Positions 1-9,515 are shown, numbered from the stretch's first letter. The stretch is DNA of 64,000 nt from Austwickia chelonae NBRC 105200 (GCF_000298175.1 NZ_BAGZ01000008.1:124001-188000); one strand, 5' to 3'. Notes: generated from the sequence alone by a model not told the origin. A program made the numbers and translations.

Positions 1-619
1 CCAGAGAACTCGTGGAGCAGTGATCCAACCGTGACCTATCCCGCTGTCCAAAATGCGGATGATTTTCCTGAGTTGTACAGAAAACCCAGGACATTCACGT
101 AGTTCGCCAGTGCAGATACCTTCTCGCGCCATCGAGCTTCCCCTGCCGGATCGGAACACCGGCCACGTCATCACCGGCCACATGAAAGGCCACACCGGAC
201 CGCAGCCCCTCGAAAACCCTCCCTCGGAACCACTGCCCCGCCGGGAACCAGACCGACACGGATTCGATTCCTCCGCCGACAGACCGACCCCCGCCGACAA
301 CGACCCCGGAAACCAGGAAGAACTCCTCACGCCCGCCCGGAAAAGAAACCGACCCGGAGAACACCACCGGACGTCTACCGACAACGGACCCGGCGAACAC
401 GGCCTGACCACCGGTCAGCCCGCAGACCGGCCGCCACGACCACTCCTTATAAATAAGGAGTCGAACCCCGATCCGCACTGCCGGGTATAAGGATCCACCC
501 GAGAAGGTCAAAGGATCGTCAAGAATGTCACGACAAGCGTCCTACTCGCCGATGAGGTTGATGCCGGGGCGAATCGACACCGCCCCCCCGGCATTGACCC
601 ACCGCTGAGGGAGAAAACG
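1..619. other. Intergenic or unresolved region at the left window edge
   Basis: I see no convincing gene in this stretch. Open frames exist on both strands (about 53-490 plus and 95-511 minus), but both give low-complexity Pro/Arg/Gly-rich translations of the kind expected from GC-rich non-coding DNA. Neither has a good ribosome binding site or a recognisable domain. The only clear structure is the AT-rich inverted repeat at 443-460, listed separately. The left part may hold the promoter of a gene outside the window. Confidence 0.5.
443..460. repeat. Perfect inverted repeat CTCCTTAT-AA-ATAAGGAG
   Basis: Two perfect 8-base arms separated by AA, in otherwise GC-rich DNA. It contains TATAAAT, which could act as a -10 element, so it may be an operator over a promoter for the small ORF at 620 or a small hairpin. 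No partner regulator is identified. Confidence 0.4.
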
Positions 620-802
620 ATGAACACCCGCCACGACGCCGCCGTCCGCGCCACCATCCGCGGCTCGTCCGGCCGCAGATACCACCTCAAAACCCGCACC
701 GAACAAGGCAGCCGCGAATGGTATGTCGGCTCGGAAAACGGCAGCTGGGGATCCCCCTTCGTCAACGAACCCAGCGCCCGGAAATGGGCCCGTCAACACT
801 GA
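620..802 (+). CDS. Small basic protein of unknown function (60 aa)
   Basis: The gene starts with ATG preceded by a good Shine-Dalgarno sequence (GAGGGAG, about 6 bases upstream), the main reason to accept it. The product is short, charged and rich in Arg, Ser, Gly and Trp, with no signal peptide, membrane segment or Cys. No family is recognised. Its 3' end overlaps the convergent GH76 gene by about 41 bases, so either this stop region or the GH76 C-terminus may be slightly mis-set. It could be a spurious ORF; the ribosome binding site and non-repetitive composition make a real small protein somewhat more likely. Confidence 0.45.
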   Translation: MNTRHDAAVRATIRGSSGRRYHLKTRTEQGSREWYVGSENGSWGSPFVNEPSARKWARQH

Positions 803-1982
803 ACCCACCACCAGCCGCCACCGACGCCGCCGCCTCCAGGATCGTCCACGCCTGGACCTGAGGGCTGAACTCCAGCGGAGAAGACACCACCCCCAGGATC
901 GGGGACCCCGGGACCACCGGGAACACCCGCGCCCGCCGCGGCCCGTCCACCACCACACTGCCCTGCCACCACGCCGCAGCAGACCCCTCCACCAACTCCG
1001 CAGCCCGCGCCCGCACCGGCCCCGGCAACGCCTCCGACAGCGCAGCCTCCGCCAGATAGCGCACCAGGATGCCGGTGAACAATCCCGCATCACCGTCCCC
1101 GAACGCCCGCAACACCGCAGAACCCGGCAGACACAAATGCCGAGCCACCGCCTCCACCACCCGCGCAGCCCGCTCCGACGACCTCTCGTCCCCGACCGCC
1201 AACAACGCCCCCAGCAGAACACCCTGGTTGTACGAATAGACGGTGTCGTCGACCCGGCCGTCCAACCAGATCGTGTCCAACGCCAGCCCCCGGCGCTCGT
1301 CGAACAAAGTCGCGAAGATCCACTCCACCACCTGACGGGCCCGCTCCACCTCACCGGCCCGGGCCCACCCGATCGCCGCCGGAGCCGACGCCGGCACATT
1401 CTTCCGGTCATGACGACGAGTCCAGAAGACCCCACCGCCCAGATCCCCGGTATGCCCCTCCACCAACCGCGAGGACAACACCCGCACCAGACGACGCGAC
1501 CGCCACGACGACGGCCACCCCGATTCCCGCCGCCACGCCTCCAACCGACCCACAGCCAGCCACAACCACGCCATGTCGTCGTAGAAGTCATTCGTGAACC
1601 GGCCACCGTTCCGCAGCCATATCGAATCCACCAGACGGCCGGCCAGCCGCTCGTACGCCCGCGCCCCGGCCACATCCCCGGCCCGACCGTGCCGCAGCCC
1701 GGCATCCACCAGGACATCCAGGTAATGCGCCTGCCACCAGTAGTTCCACGTCCACTCGCCGACCGGCGGGCGCGGACGACGCACCACACCCAGATGAGTG
1801 CCCGGGACACCCCAGACCCGCGAACCGAACATCGGGACCACACTGCGAGCAGCCTCATCGGCACGCTCCGCCCACACCGACGCCACCGACCCCTCGGCAG
1901 AGGCCTCCACACCCGTCGGTCGACCGGCATGCCCGGAAGAAGATGACGCAGACGACGGCGAAGGAACAACGAACCTGTCCAT
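762..1982 (-). CDS. Glycoside hydrolase family 76 (alpha-1,6-mannanase-like) protein
   Basis: Known GH76 enzymes are endo-alpha-1,6-mannanases that cut mannan backbones. The protein shows the family's (alpha/alpha) barrel pattern: an early Trp-rich WTWNYWWQAHYLDVL segment, the NDFYDDMAWLWLA motif whose adjacent Asp pair is the usual catalytic dyad, then the YSYNQGV motif. The chosen ATG at 1982 gives 406 residues, close to the family's usual length; an upstream ATG at 2081 would add 33 residues that look non-coding. The start has only a weak GGGTGG ribosome site. No strong signal peptide is visible, so the enzyme is probably cytoplasmic or its N-terminus is misjudged. It is divergent from the PH/SHOCT gene. 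Its substrate might be cell-wall lipomannan or imported mannan fragments. Confidence 0.8.
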   Translation of the reverse strand: MDRFVVPSPSSASSSSGHAGRPTGVEASAEGSVASVWAERADEAARSVVPMFGSRVWGVPGTHLGVVRRPRPPVGEWTWNYWWQAHYLDVLVDAGLRHGRAGDVAGARAYERLAGRLVDSIWLRNGGRFTNDFYDDMAWLWLAVGRLEAWRRESGWPSSWRSRRLVRVLSSRLVEGHTGDLGGGVFWTRRHDRKNVPASAPAAIGWARAGEVERARQVVEWIFATLFDERRGLALDTIWLDGRVDDTVYSYNQGVLLGALLAVGDERSSERAARVVEAVARHLCLPGSAVLRAFGDGDAGLFTGILVRYLAEAALSEALPGPVRARAAELVEGSAAAWWQGSVVVDGPRRARVFPVVPGSPILGVVSSPLEFSPQVQAWTILEAAASVAAGGGFSVDGPISGRWVR

Positions 1983-2115
1983 CCACCCAGCTTGCCGACA
2001 AGACCGTCGAAGCGCCCGACCAGAACCGGGAAACCCGGGCAGCGAGCTCGTCTCAGAAACGGGCAAACCCACGAACAACACTCAGGTCTGGCCGATTCCG
2101 TCCGTATCAAAGGCC

Positions 2116-3054
2116 GTGAGCGAACTGCGTCGAGATATCGCGGAGGCGGCCGCGCGAATGGTCGTGACCTTCGGCACGCGCTCAGCCATGCGCGACCTCG
2201 CCGAAGAACTCGGTGCCGAAGAACAAGTCGTCGAACTGGCCGCCTGCACCTACGCCGGAGCAGCCGGACTCGTCGCCCTCACCAGCGACCGGGTCATCGC
2301 GATCCGCGACGACTACAGCAAACACCAGGTGCAATTCGTCCTCATCCGTGAAGTCGCCACCGTCGACTACGACCCCACCGTCCACGACGGATTCGCCCTC
2401 TTCAGCTCCTCCGGTCGACTCGTCGTCCGGAAGATGCGCCGAGAAGACGGCGACCGACTCGTCGACGCCCTGCTCACCCGGGCACCGCACATCGTCGTCC
2501 ACGTCACCCGCCCCAGCGGCGGCCCCGGCGGCAGCCCACAGGAACGACTCGGACGCCACCGCAAACCCGCCGCCGTCCGGCCCGGCGACCAACCCGGCCG
2601 GCCCCAGCCGCGAGCCGTTCCCGGAGCCACCCCCGACCCCCTGGTCGCACCGAAAGTGCCACCGGCGATCGCCGCGCAGGCCAATGCCGCCCAAGCTGCC
2701 AGTCAAGCGGTGCAACCCCCCGCGAACCCCCCCACGGGAAATCTCCCCGGCGTCGGTGCAGCCCCCGGCACACCCGGCGGGACACCCACCGCCGGGATAC
2801 CCACGGTCCCCCCGGTCGGACCGCCCGGCTTCACCCCCGGATTCGGCGGCAGCCCCACGCCCACCGCAGCTCCACCCGCCCCCGCAGCTCCCGCGCCGGC
2901 GGCCCCCGCACCCGGCCTCGCCCAAGGCGCCACCGGACGCCCGGCCACCGACAAGGAGATCCTGCTCGGCGTCCTGGCCGACCTGCACGCCCAAGGCGTC
3001 CTGACCGCGGAAGAATTCGCCGCGAAGGTACGCCAGATCGTCAGCCAGCCCTGA
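2116..3054 (+). CDS. PH-like domain protein with Pro/Ala linker and C-terminal SHOCT domain
   Basis: The N-terminal 130 residues resemble a bacterial PH-like (short YdjN/YokE-type) domain: an alternating beta pattern with the typical segment TSDRVIAIRDDYSKHQVQF followed by a Val-Asp-Tyr strand. A long Pro/Ala/Gly-rich disordered linker follows (about residues 140-275). The last 33 residues (DKEILLGVLADLHAQGVLT-AEEF) are a SHOCT domain, a short C-terminal oligomerisation or binding module. The start is uncertain: GTG at 2116 (after AAAGG) is used here, with ATG at 2158 an alternative; the open frame continues upstream over the GH76 5' region. No membrane segment is seen. Function unknown; such proteins are often envelope- or stress-associated. 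Confidence 0.7.
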   Translation: MSELRRDIAEAAARMVVTFGTRSAMRDLAEELGAEEQVVELAACTYAGAAGLVALTSDRVIAIRDDYSKHQVQFVLIREVATVDYDPTVHDGFALFSSSGRLVVRKMRREDGDRLVDALLTRAPHIVVHVTRPSGGPGGSPQERLGRHRKPAAVRPGDQPGRPQPRAVPGATPDPLVAPKVPPAIAAQANAAQAASQAVQPPANPPTGNLPGVGAAPGTPGGTPTAGIPTVPPVGPPGFTPGFGGSPTPTAAPPAPAAPAPAAPAPGLAQGATGRPATDKEILLGVLADLHAQGVLTAEEFAAKVRQIVSQP

Positions 3055-3161
3055 ATCGCACATCGTCCACTCCACCCCAGGTCAGCAGCCGAGGAAAGCT
3101 CAACCGGCCCGTGCCGAAGCCGACTAGTGAGCCGCCACCGTTTCAGGAGTAAGGACCCGCC

Positions 3162-4403
3162 GTGCTGCTGCGCTTTTCTTCACGTGCCACCACCGGGCAC
3201 ATCTCGACCGACCGCGCACCCGAAGGGATCCTTCGGAACCTCAAAGTCGGTGGGGAACAGGTCAAGATGGCTTCCGCCGATCTGACCGAATGTCTCGCCC
3301 GCCTCGCCGTCGCCACCGAAGCGACCGCCGACACCGCCCACTCGATGTCCGCAGCCACCGGAACCGTCGCCGACGAAGCACAATCCGTCGCCTCCGCCAC
3401 CGAGGAGATGACCGCAGCAATGCGCGAAGTCTCCCGAGCCGCAGCCCAGGCGACCATCGCCGTCGCCGACGCCAGCAGAACCGCCCAGGAGGTCCGCGGC
3501 TCTGTCGAATCGCTCACCGAATCGACCGGTCAGATCGACGGCGTCGTCAAATCGGTGTCCAGCATCTCCGACCAGACCAGACTGCTCGCCCTCAACGCCA
3601 CCATCGAAGCCGCCCGAGCAGGCACCGCAGGAAAAGGATTCGCCGTCGTCGCCGAAGAGGTCAAGAACCTCGCCGACGAGACCACATCGGCCACCACCGA
3701 GATCGCCGACAAACTCGCACAGCTCGCTGAACACAGCGAAGCCGTCCGTGAAGCCGTCCTTCGCATCGATCGGATGCTCGAACAGGTTGAACGCAATCAA
3801 GCCTCCATCGCCGCCGCCATCGAAGAACAAAATGCCACCATCGCCGGGATCACCCGGTCCGCAGCCAATGTCGCCGGAGCAACCTCCAGTCTGCGCGCCG
3901 ACGTCGTCTCCTGCGTGGAGACCACCGAAATCTCACACGCCAGCCTCGATCGGGCCCGCGAACAGATGACGAGGATGGAACGCGCGGTCGAATCCCAACA
4001 GGTCACCATCGACCGACTCGCGGACGGCATCGTCCTCCACCCACTGCGCGCCGGGATCTCTGCACACGCCGCCTGGAAGAAACGACTACGCACCGCCATC
4101 GACACCGGCAGTCTCCCCGCCGGGGTCACCGTCCAATCCGCATCCCGGGACGACGTCTGCCCCTTCGGCACCTGGCTCCACTCCGGGCAGGCCGACGCCC
4201 TCGACCAGACACGCGCAGCCCGAGCGCGAGAAGCCCACGCCCGCTTCCACGAAGCCGCCGGACGGATCCTCGCCGAAGCAGCCGCCGGTCGTCGCCGCGA
4301 AGCAGACGCACTGATGTGCGACACCGACGGATACGCCGGCATCGCCATGCGCCTCACCGACGACCTGACCGCATGGGCCGACGAGGTCGAGAAGAACGCC
4401 TGA
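3162..4403 (+). CDS. Soluble methyl-accepting chemotaxis-type receptor with C-terminal CZB zinc-binding domain
   Basis: The central part is an MCP signalling domain with the conserved hairpin tip at residues 135-172 ([19 protein letters not shown], then [11 protein letters not shown]). The tail from about residue 290 is a chemoreceptor zinc-binding (CZB) domain with the expected ligand pattern: His302, Cys333 in CPFGTWL, His359 and His363. There is no transmembrane helix or periplasmic domain, so this is a cytoplasmic receptor. CZB domains in other bacteria bind Zn and sense hypochlorous acid or zinc; that role here is inferred. The start is GTG with AAGGA upstream. No che or flagellar genes are in the window. 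It lies 31 bases before the surface-protein gene and may share its transcript. Confidence 0.88.
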   Translation: MLLRFSSRATTGHISTDRAPEGILRNLKVGGEQVKMASADLTECLARLAVATEATADTAHSMSAATGTVADEAQSVASATEEMTAAMREVSRAAAQATIAVADASRTAQEVRGSVESLTESTGQIDGVVKSVSSISDQTRLLALNATIEAARAGTAGKGFAVVAEEVKNLADETTSATTEIADKLAQLAEHSEAVREAVLRIDRMLEQVERNQASIAAAIEEQNATIAGITRSAANVAGATSSLRADVVSCVETTEISHASLDRAREQMTRMERAVESQQVTIDRLADGIVLHPLRAGISAHAAWKKRLRTAIDTGSLPAGVTVQSASRDDVCPFGTWLHSGQADALDQTRAARAREAHARFHEAAGRILAEAAAGRRREADALMCDTDGYAGIAMRLTDDLTAWADEVEKNA

Positions 4404-4434
4404 CCGCAACGCCGGACGCGCCACAGGAGAGCCC

Positions 4435-7400
4435 ATGAGATCCCACACCTCCGGCAGGCTCCGCCGCTGGACCGTTGTCGTCCTGTCCGCGATGCTGGCT
4501 GCGCTCCACCTGGTGGGCGCCGTCCTCGCCGGGAAAACAGCCCACGCCAGTGCACCGGAATGGCCGTACAACTTCACCTCGGCACGCGGCACACCGGATG
4601 GACCGAGACCTCTGGCCTCCACCTCGATCACCATCTCCCCGCAGCTGGTCGCCGTCGGCTCGACCGTGACCTACACCGCGACGGTCAACGTGAAAGCCGC
4701 TCCCTCGGGTGCACCGATCACCGACGTGATCTGCGTGCTGACCTCCGACCCCAATGCGCTCTTCACCTCGATGGCCGCGACGGTCACCGACGTCAACGGC
4801 GTCGCCACCCCCGTCACCATGAAGTCCTACAACGGAGGACAGCAGGGATACCTCGAATGGAACGGAGGCACTGCCCCCGCCGGACCCTTCATCGTCACCG
4901 CGACCGGCAAGGTCACCGGGGGGACCCCCGGACAGGCCCTGGGTGGGCAGAGCAATGTCCACGCCTTCTCCACGGTGCCCGCCGACTGGTACCCCTCCAC
5001 CCGGACCGTCTTCATCGGCGGGGGCTCCGGCTACGTCGACCACAGCTTCTACTTCACCAGTGGTGGCCGCGGCTACGGCACCTGGCTGGCCGGACTGACC
5101 CTCGGTGGAAGCGGATATGCCTGGACCGGCGACCTGCAGGTCTATGCCTCCAGCACCACTGCCGGAACCAGCACGCACATGGACAGGATCCAGACCGCCT
5201 ACATCAGGCGGGCGCCGCTGAGTACGACGTACTACCCCTCACGGGTGCTGGTACCCAGTTCGTACGACGACCCGAACGCGATCTACGACACCCTCCTGCA
5301 ATACCCCTACGACCCGAACACCTCCACCGGTGACACCTGGGTACCTGACGGCACGACGATCACCGTCCGACGCTACTTCTCCGGGTACAGCTCCACACGG
5401 AAGCTCTACCACCACATCGACTCCGGCGACATCGCTCCCCGCACCGACGTCGTCGCCAGCACCAGGGCGTGGATCACCGGGAATCCGGCGATGAAGGTGA
5501 CCCCGCAGACCGGAAGTTCCACCGCACCCGGCCCGGCCGTCCCACCCGGAATTACGCCCGTGACCTACACGGTGACCAACACCGGGGACCAACAACTCGG
5601 TGCACTCACCCTGGCCGATCCGGCCGCTTCCGGGATCACTTGCCAAGCGGCCACCCTCGCACCCGGGGTGAGTACCACCTGTCAAGGAACCGCCACCGTC
5701 TCGTCTGGGAGCACCCTCACCCTGGCTCCGCGGGCCACCGCCACCCCAGTCTTCGGGAGCGGCGCTCCGGCACCGCCCGCGCTCACCGTGACTGCCACCA
5801 GCTACATCCATGCACCCGGGTTGACCCTGCGGACCACGGTCAACGGGGACGACGCCGGGAACAGCGGCTCCCGGCTGTCCGTCCCGCCCGGTGAGCCTTA
5901 CACCGTCACCTACTACCTCACCAACACCGGACAGGCCACCCTCACCGAAGTCACCGTCACCGATCGGAGCCATGGGACGGACACTGTCGTACCGGGCTGC
6001 CCGAACAGCATCCCGGCAGGTGCCACCCTCACCTGCACGAAACAGGAGAGCGCGCCGACCGGGGGTGCCGTCTCCGTCGACGAGAACACCACCGCGACAG
6101 CGAACGACGAAGGTGTCGCGGTCAGTGGACAGGACACCTCCTACCTGGTGACCGGGACCATCGTGGGCATGACGATCTCGGCGACCGTCAACGGGACAGA
6201 GACCCCGCCTTACCCGGGCACGCCTGTCGCCGAGGGCAGCGCGGTGAACGTGGTGTACACGGTGAAGAACACCTCCAATGTCGTCGTCACCGACCTGGCC
6301 GCCCAGATCGACAACGGCAGCGCACCCACCTGCGCCGACACGAGTCTCCAACCTGGTCAGAGTACGACCTGCACGGCGACCGTCACGGTGACGGCCTCGA
6401 ACCCACTCGACCGGACCACCACCGTGCGGGGTAGTGCCGACGGCACCCCGGTGCAGGTCTCGAAGAGGGTGCTCGCCTACGTCCCGACGATCGGTCTGTC
6501 CACCGAGGTGAAGAATCCCGCCGACGGGACCTGGGCTTCTGTCGACAGTGCGCCAGGCACCCCCGTGCCGGCCGGTGCCCAGCTCGAACTGCGTTACGTG
6601 GTGCGGAACACCTCACCAGCCGATCTGGCCATGGTCACGGTGACCGGAACCGATGCCGTCGGTCTGTCCTGCCCGAGGACGACGCTGGCCGCGGGAGGAG
6701 GTGAGCTCCTCTGCACTGCGAGGGCGACAGCCTCGGTCGACGGCGGGGTCACCGCCACGTATGCGGGCGCGGTTTCGGCGGTACCCAGCGGGTACAACGC
6801 GCCACAGGCCGCTGATTCGGACACCGCGGTGACCACGACCGTTCCGGTCACCTCGATCACCACGGCCCTGCTGGTGGACGGGACCCCGATCGGGAACAGC
6901 ACCGAGGTCGACCCGGAGGCGACGACCCGGATCGAGGTCATGGTGACCAATACCGGCAATGTTCCGTTGAGCGGAGTGCACGTCGGCGCCGACACCTCAT
7001 TCCTGTCCTCGGCCGGGAACACGGTTACGGGTACGCCGACCCTCACCTGTCAGACGACTACCTTGGCCGCCGGGGCGAGCACCCGATGCGTCGGGGAACT
7101 GAAGGCACCTTTCGTCCCCGGGACGATGACCCTGACGACGAGGACCGGTGCGGAACCGCAGACCCCGTCGGGTGTCGAACCGCCGGCGCTCTCCACGGTC
7201 GTCGACACCGGGTCCTTCTCGGTGCACGCGATGCCGTCTGTGACAATCAGGACGGACGTGGTCACCCCTTCCGGTCCGAAACCGGCCGACGACCGACCCG
7301 GGGAGATCTTCCCTAGGGCGGCCCGGGCGGGATTACTGTACGTCATCCGTAATACCGGGAATGTGCCTTTGACGTTCACGGTCTCCGGAGCGGCGCTGCC

Positions 7401-8205
7401 GACCGGTGGCGTTCCCGACTGCGGGGGTGCGACCACTCTTCCTGCCTGGACCGGGAGCGGTGCGCACCCCTCGGTCACCTGTACAGCCGACAGCGAAGCT
7501 CTGCAGGAGTCGCAGTCGGTGGACGCCTTCGGCACGGTGCATGCCGTGTACACGCCATCGGCGGGCCAGGCGGTGAACGTCACGAGCAGCGACTCGGCGT
7601 GGATCACCGCGGCGGCTGAACCTCTTCCTGGGCCGATCACGGGACCGAACCCGGCACCGGTTCCCAGCCCGGAGCCGAGTCTGCCCTCACCGTCCACCGG
7701 TCCGTCGCCGTCGGTGCCACCTGCCCCGTCACCGACGGGCACGGTGACGACTTCGCCTGATCCGGTGCCGTCGCGGCTGATCGTACGACCTCCGAGCGAT
7801 GCGCCGACTTTCGAACCCAGGCCGGATGCCGTCCCTGATCCGGTCGGTCCGTCGGTCGGGCCGGATCCTGTCTCGGAGCCTCGCCCGGGCCCGGCGCCCG
7901 GTCCGGTCCCGGAGTTCTCTCCCTCATCGTCCGGGCCGTCGTCCCCGCCGTCGACGGACCGGCCGCTTGCGCCACCGTCGGCTGGGCCGGACGACGGGAG
8001 TCCCGATCCCCGTCCGACCTCTCCTGACGGTCGGTATTCCTCGGTTTCTGACGGGTCGGCCCGGTGGTCGTCGGGTCCAGGTCGGGGAAGGATGTCGGGC
8101 CTGCCGGAGACCGGTACGTCGGTTGCTCTGGTCTCGGTCGCAGGTGGTCTGTTGTCTGGGTTGGGCCTGCTCCTGCTGGTGGTCGGTCGTCGCCGTCCGG
8201 AATGA
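4435..8205 (+). CDS. Large LPETG-anchored cell-wall surface protein with DUF11/CARDB-like repeats
   Basis: The start is ATG preceded by CAGGAG. Residues 1-40 form a signal peptide (basic start, hydrophobic core, then AHA before SAPEW). Residues 40-340 are an unrecognised domain rich in Tyr, Gly, Ser and Thr. At least six repeats of roughly 100-120 residues follow, each opening with a YTVTNTG-like strand (YTVTNTGD, YYLTNTGQ, YTVKNTS, YVVRNTS, VMVTNTGN, YVIRNTGN), typical of DUF11/CARDB Ig-like stalk modules. A Pro/Ser-rich wall-spanning linker (about 1070-1215) leads to LPETG at 1223-1227, a hydrophobic helix and an RRRPE tail: a complete sortase signal. Likely an adhesin or surface stalk. No sortase gene is in the window. 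Overlapping frames inside it are shadows. Confidence 0.88.
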   Translation: MRSHTSGRLRRWTVVVLSAMLAALHLVGAVLAGKTAHASAPEWPYNFTSARGTPDGPRPLASTSITISPQLVAVGSTVTYTATVNVKAAPSGAPITDVICVLTSDPNALFTSMAATVTDVNGVATPVTMKSYNGGQQGYLEWNGGTAPAGPFIVTATGKVTGGTPGQALGGQSNVHAFSTVPADWYPSTRTVFIGGGSGYVDHSFYFTSGGRGYGTWLAGLTLGGSGYAWTGDLQVYASSTTAGTSTHMDRIQTAYIRRAPLSTTYYPSRVLVPSSYDDPNAIYDTLLQYPYDPNTSTGDTWVPDGTTITVRRYFSGYSSTRKLYHHIDSGDIAPRTDVVASTRAWITGNPAMKVTPQTGSSTAPGPAVPPGITPVTYTVTNTGDQQLGALTLADPAASGITCQAATLAPGVSTTCQGTATVSSGSTLTLAPRATATPVFGSGAPAPPALTVTATSYIHAPGLTLRTTVNGDDAGNSGSRLSVPPGEPYTVTYYLTNTGQATLTEVTVTDRSHGTDTVVPGCPNSIPAGATLTCTKQESAPTGGAVSVDENTTATANDEGVAVSGQDTSYLVTGTIVGMTISATVNGTETPPYPGTPVAEGSAVNVVYTVKNTSNVVVTDLAAQIDNGSAPTCADTSLQPGQSTTCTATVTVTASNPLDRTTTVRGSADGTPVQVSKRVLAYVPTIGLSTEVKNPADGTWASVDSAPGTPVPAGAQLELRYVVRNTSPADLAMVTVTGTDAVGLSCPRTTLAAGGGELLCTARATASVDGGVTATYAGAVSAVPSGYNAPQAADSDTAVTTTVPVTSITTALLVDGTPIGNSTEVDPEATTRIEVMVTNTGNVPLSGVHVGADTSFLSSAGNTVTGTPTLTCQTTTLAAGASTRCVGELKAPFVPGTMTLTTRTGAEPQTPSGVEPPALSTVVDTGSFSVHAMPSVTIRTDVVTPSGPKPADDRPGEIFPRAARAGLLYVIRNTGNVPLTFTVSGAALPTGGVPDCGGATTLPAWTGSGAHPSVTCTADSEALQESQSVDAFGTVHAVYTPSAGQAVNVTSSDSAWITAAAEPLPGPITGPNPAPVPSPEPSLPSPSTGPSPSVPPAPSPTGTVTTSPDPVPSRLIVRPPSDAPTFEPRPDAVPDPVGPSVGPDPVSEPRPGPAPGPVPEFSPSSSGPSSPPSTDRPLAPPSAGPDDGSPDPRPTSPDGRYSSVSDGSARWSSGPGRGRMSGLPETGTSVALVSVAGGLLSGLGLLLLVVGRRRPE

Positions 8206-8214
8206 GGGCTGTTT

Positions 8215-8240
8215 CCCGGCTGGCCAGTTCGGCCGCCGGG
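8215..8240. terminator. Hairpin between two convergent stop codons
   Basis: CCCGGC-T-GGCC, a 5-base loop, GGCC-G-CCGGG: a 10-bp stem with one bulged T lying exactly between the stop codons of the surface protein (8205) and the acyl-CoA dehydrogenase (8241). Probably a bidirectional terminator; there is no T-run, as is common in high-GC genomes. Confidence 0.6.
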
Positions 8241-9386
8241 TCACCGCCCCAGTAGGTGACGGCTGATGACCAGGCGTTGGATCTGGTTGGTGCCCTCGAA
8301 GATCTGGGTCACCTTGGCTTCACGCATGTACCGCTCGACGGGGAAGTCCTTCGTGTATCCGGCGCCGCCGAGCACCTGCACCGCGTCCGTGGTCACCTTC
8401 ATGGCGGCGTCGGTGGCGACGAGTTTGGCGACCGAGGCCTCCTTGCTCATCGGTCGGCCGGCGTCCTTCAGACGGGCGGCGTGGAGGTAGGTGGCCCGGG
8501 CGCTGGTCACCGCGGCTTCCATGTCTGCCAGGAGAAAAGCCAATCCTTGGAATTCGGCGATCTTCCGGCCGAACTGCTCCCGTTCCTTCGCATATGTCGC
8601 TGCTACGTCGAGGGCGGCCTGGGCCAGTCCGGTCGCGGCAGCGGCGATGCCGAGCCGTCCGCTGTCCAGGGCCGACAGGGCGATCGACATGCCCTGTCCT
8701 TCCCGGCCGATGAGGGCCTGCGGGGACAGTGCGGCGCCGTCGAAGAGAACCTGCCCGACGGTGTCGCAGTCGAGGCCCATCTTCCGTTCCGGCGGGGCGA
8801 AGCTCATCCCCGGTGTCCCGGCGGGGACGTGGAAGCAGGACAGGCCGCGGGGGCCGTCGTCGCTGGTCCGTGCGAAGAGGGTGTAGAAGTCGGCGTGCCC
8901 GGCGTGGCTGATCCACGCCTTCGTCCCTTTCACCTCGTAACCGTCGGCGGTCCGGGTCGCCCGGGTCGAGATGCCGGCCACATCCGAGCCGGCCGCCGGT
9001 TCGGACAGGCAGTAGGCGCCGAGCATCTCCCCGGACAGCATCGTCGTGAGGAGGTCCTCCTTCTGTTCGTCCGTGCCGAAGGCGGCGATCGGGTTGCAGG
9101 TGAGGCTGTGCACGGAGACACCGACGGCGATGCTCATCCAGGCAGACGCGATCTCTTCGACGACTTGCAGGTAGACCTCATAGGGCTGGCCGCCGCCGCC
9201 CAGCTCTTCCGGATAGGAGAGTGTCAGCAGGCCGGCGCGGCCCAGGAGGGAGAAGATCTCGCGCGGGAATTCGGCTTTCGCTTCCATCGCGTCCACCTGT
9301 GGGCGGAGTTTGTCGTCGCAGATCTCGCGGGTGAGGCCGATCAGGTCCTGGCCTTCGTCCGTCGGCATGTGGCGTATGGCTGGCAT
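8241..9386 (-). CDS. Acyl-CoA dehydrogenase
   Basis: A 381-residue flavoenzyme of the acyl-CoA dehydrogenase family, which introduces a trans-2 double bond into acyl-CoAs and passes electrons to ETF. Visible hallmarks are the FAD-binding segment YCLSEPAAGSD, the KGTKAWISHAG segment, the AKEREQFGRKIAEFQ helix, and the C-terminal IFEGTNQIQRL motif whose Glu (about residue 364) is the catalytic base of short/medium-chain enzymes. Length is normal. ATG at 9386 lacks a Shine-Dalgarno sequence, but a CATACT -10-like box lies only about nine bases upstream, suggesting a leaderless mRNA. Substrate chain length cannot be read from sequence; branched-chain or short-chain acyl-CoAs feeding the methylmalonyl-CoA route are possible. 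Confidence 0.92.
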   Translation of the reverse strand: MPAIRHMPTDEGQDLIGLTREICDDKLRPQVDAMEAKAEFPREIFSLLGRAGLLTLSYPEELGGGGQPYEVYLQVVEEIASAWMSIAVGVSVHSLTCNPIAAFGTDEQKEDLLTTMLSGEMLGAYCLSEPAAGSDVAGISTRATRTADGYEVKGTKAWISHAGHADFYTLFARTSDDGPRGLSCFHVPAGTPGMSFAPPERKMGLDCDTVGQVLFDGAALSPQALIGREGQGMSIALSALDSGRLGIAAAATGLAQAALDVAATYAKEREQFGRKIAEFQGLAFLLADMEAAVTSARATYLHAARLKDAGRPMSKEASVAKLVATDAAMKVTTDAVQVLGGAGYTKDFPVERYMREAKVTQIFEGTNQIQRLVISRHLLGR

Positions 9387-9416
9387 AAGGCGAAGAGTAT
9401 GAGAAGGGTTGTTCTC
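9387..9416 (-). promoter_or_regulatory. Putative leaderless promoter and inverted repeat upstream of the acyl-CoA dehydrogenase
   Basis: On the minus strand CATACT sits about nine bases before the ATG. Just upstream, 9401-9416 is GAGAA-6 nt-TTCTC read on either strand. Together they look like a promoter overlapped by a small operator. No matching -35 hexamer is obvious, and the call is tentative. Confidence 0.3.
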
Positions 9417-9515
9417 GTAGGCTATTCGCGATCATCGTGTCAGTGGGCGGTCGGATCGGCCCTGACTCGGGGACCCCTGGCACCGCCGCGCCGCCCGACC
9501 GGGCCGACTAGGCAG

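Noticed and set aside
53-490. Possible gene in the left edge region
   Set aside because: Pro/Arg-rich, no ribosome site, overlaps an equally plausible antisense frame; composition fits non-coding GC-rich DNA.
723-1946. Long plus-strand open frame opposite the GH76 gene
   Set aside because: Arg/Pro/His-rich low-complexity translation with no domain; it is the shadow of the GC-rich GH76 coding strand, which has clear family motifs.
7640-8070. Apparent tandem repeats in the surface-protein 3' region
   Set aside because: They are codon-level repetition of a Pro/Ser/Asp-rich wall linker, not a CRISPR array or DNA-level satellite.
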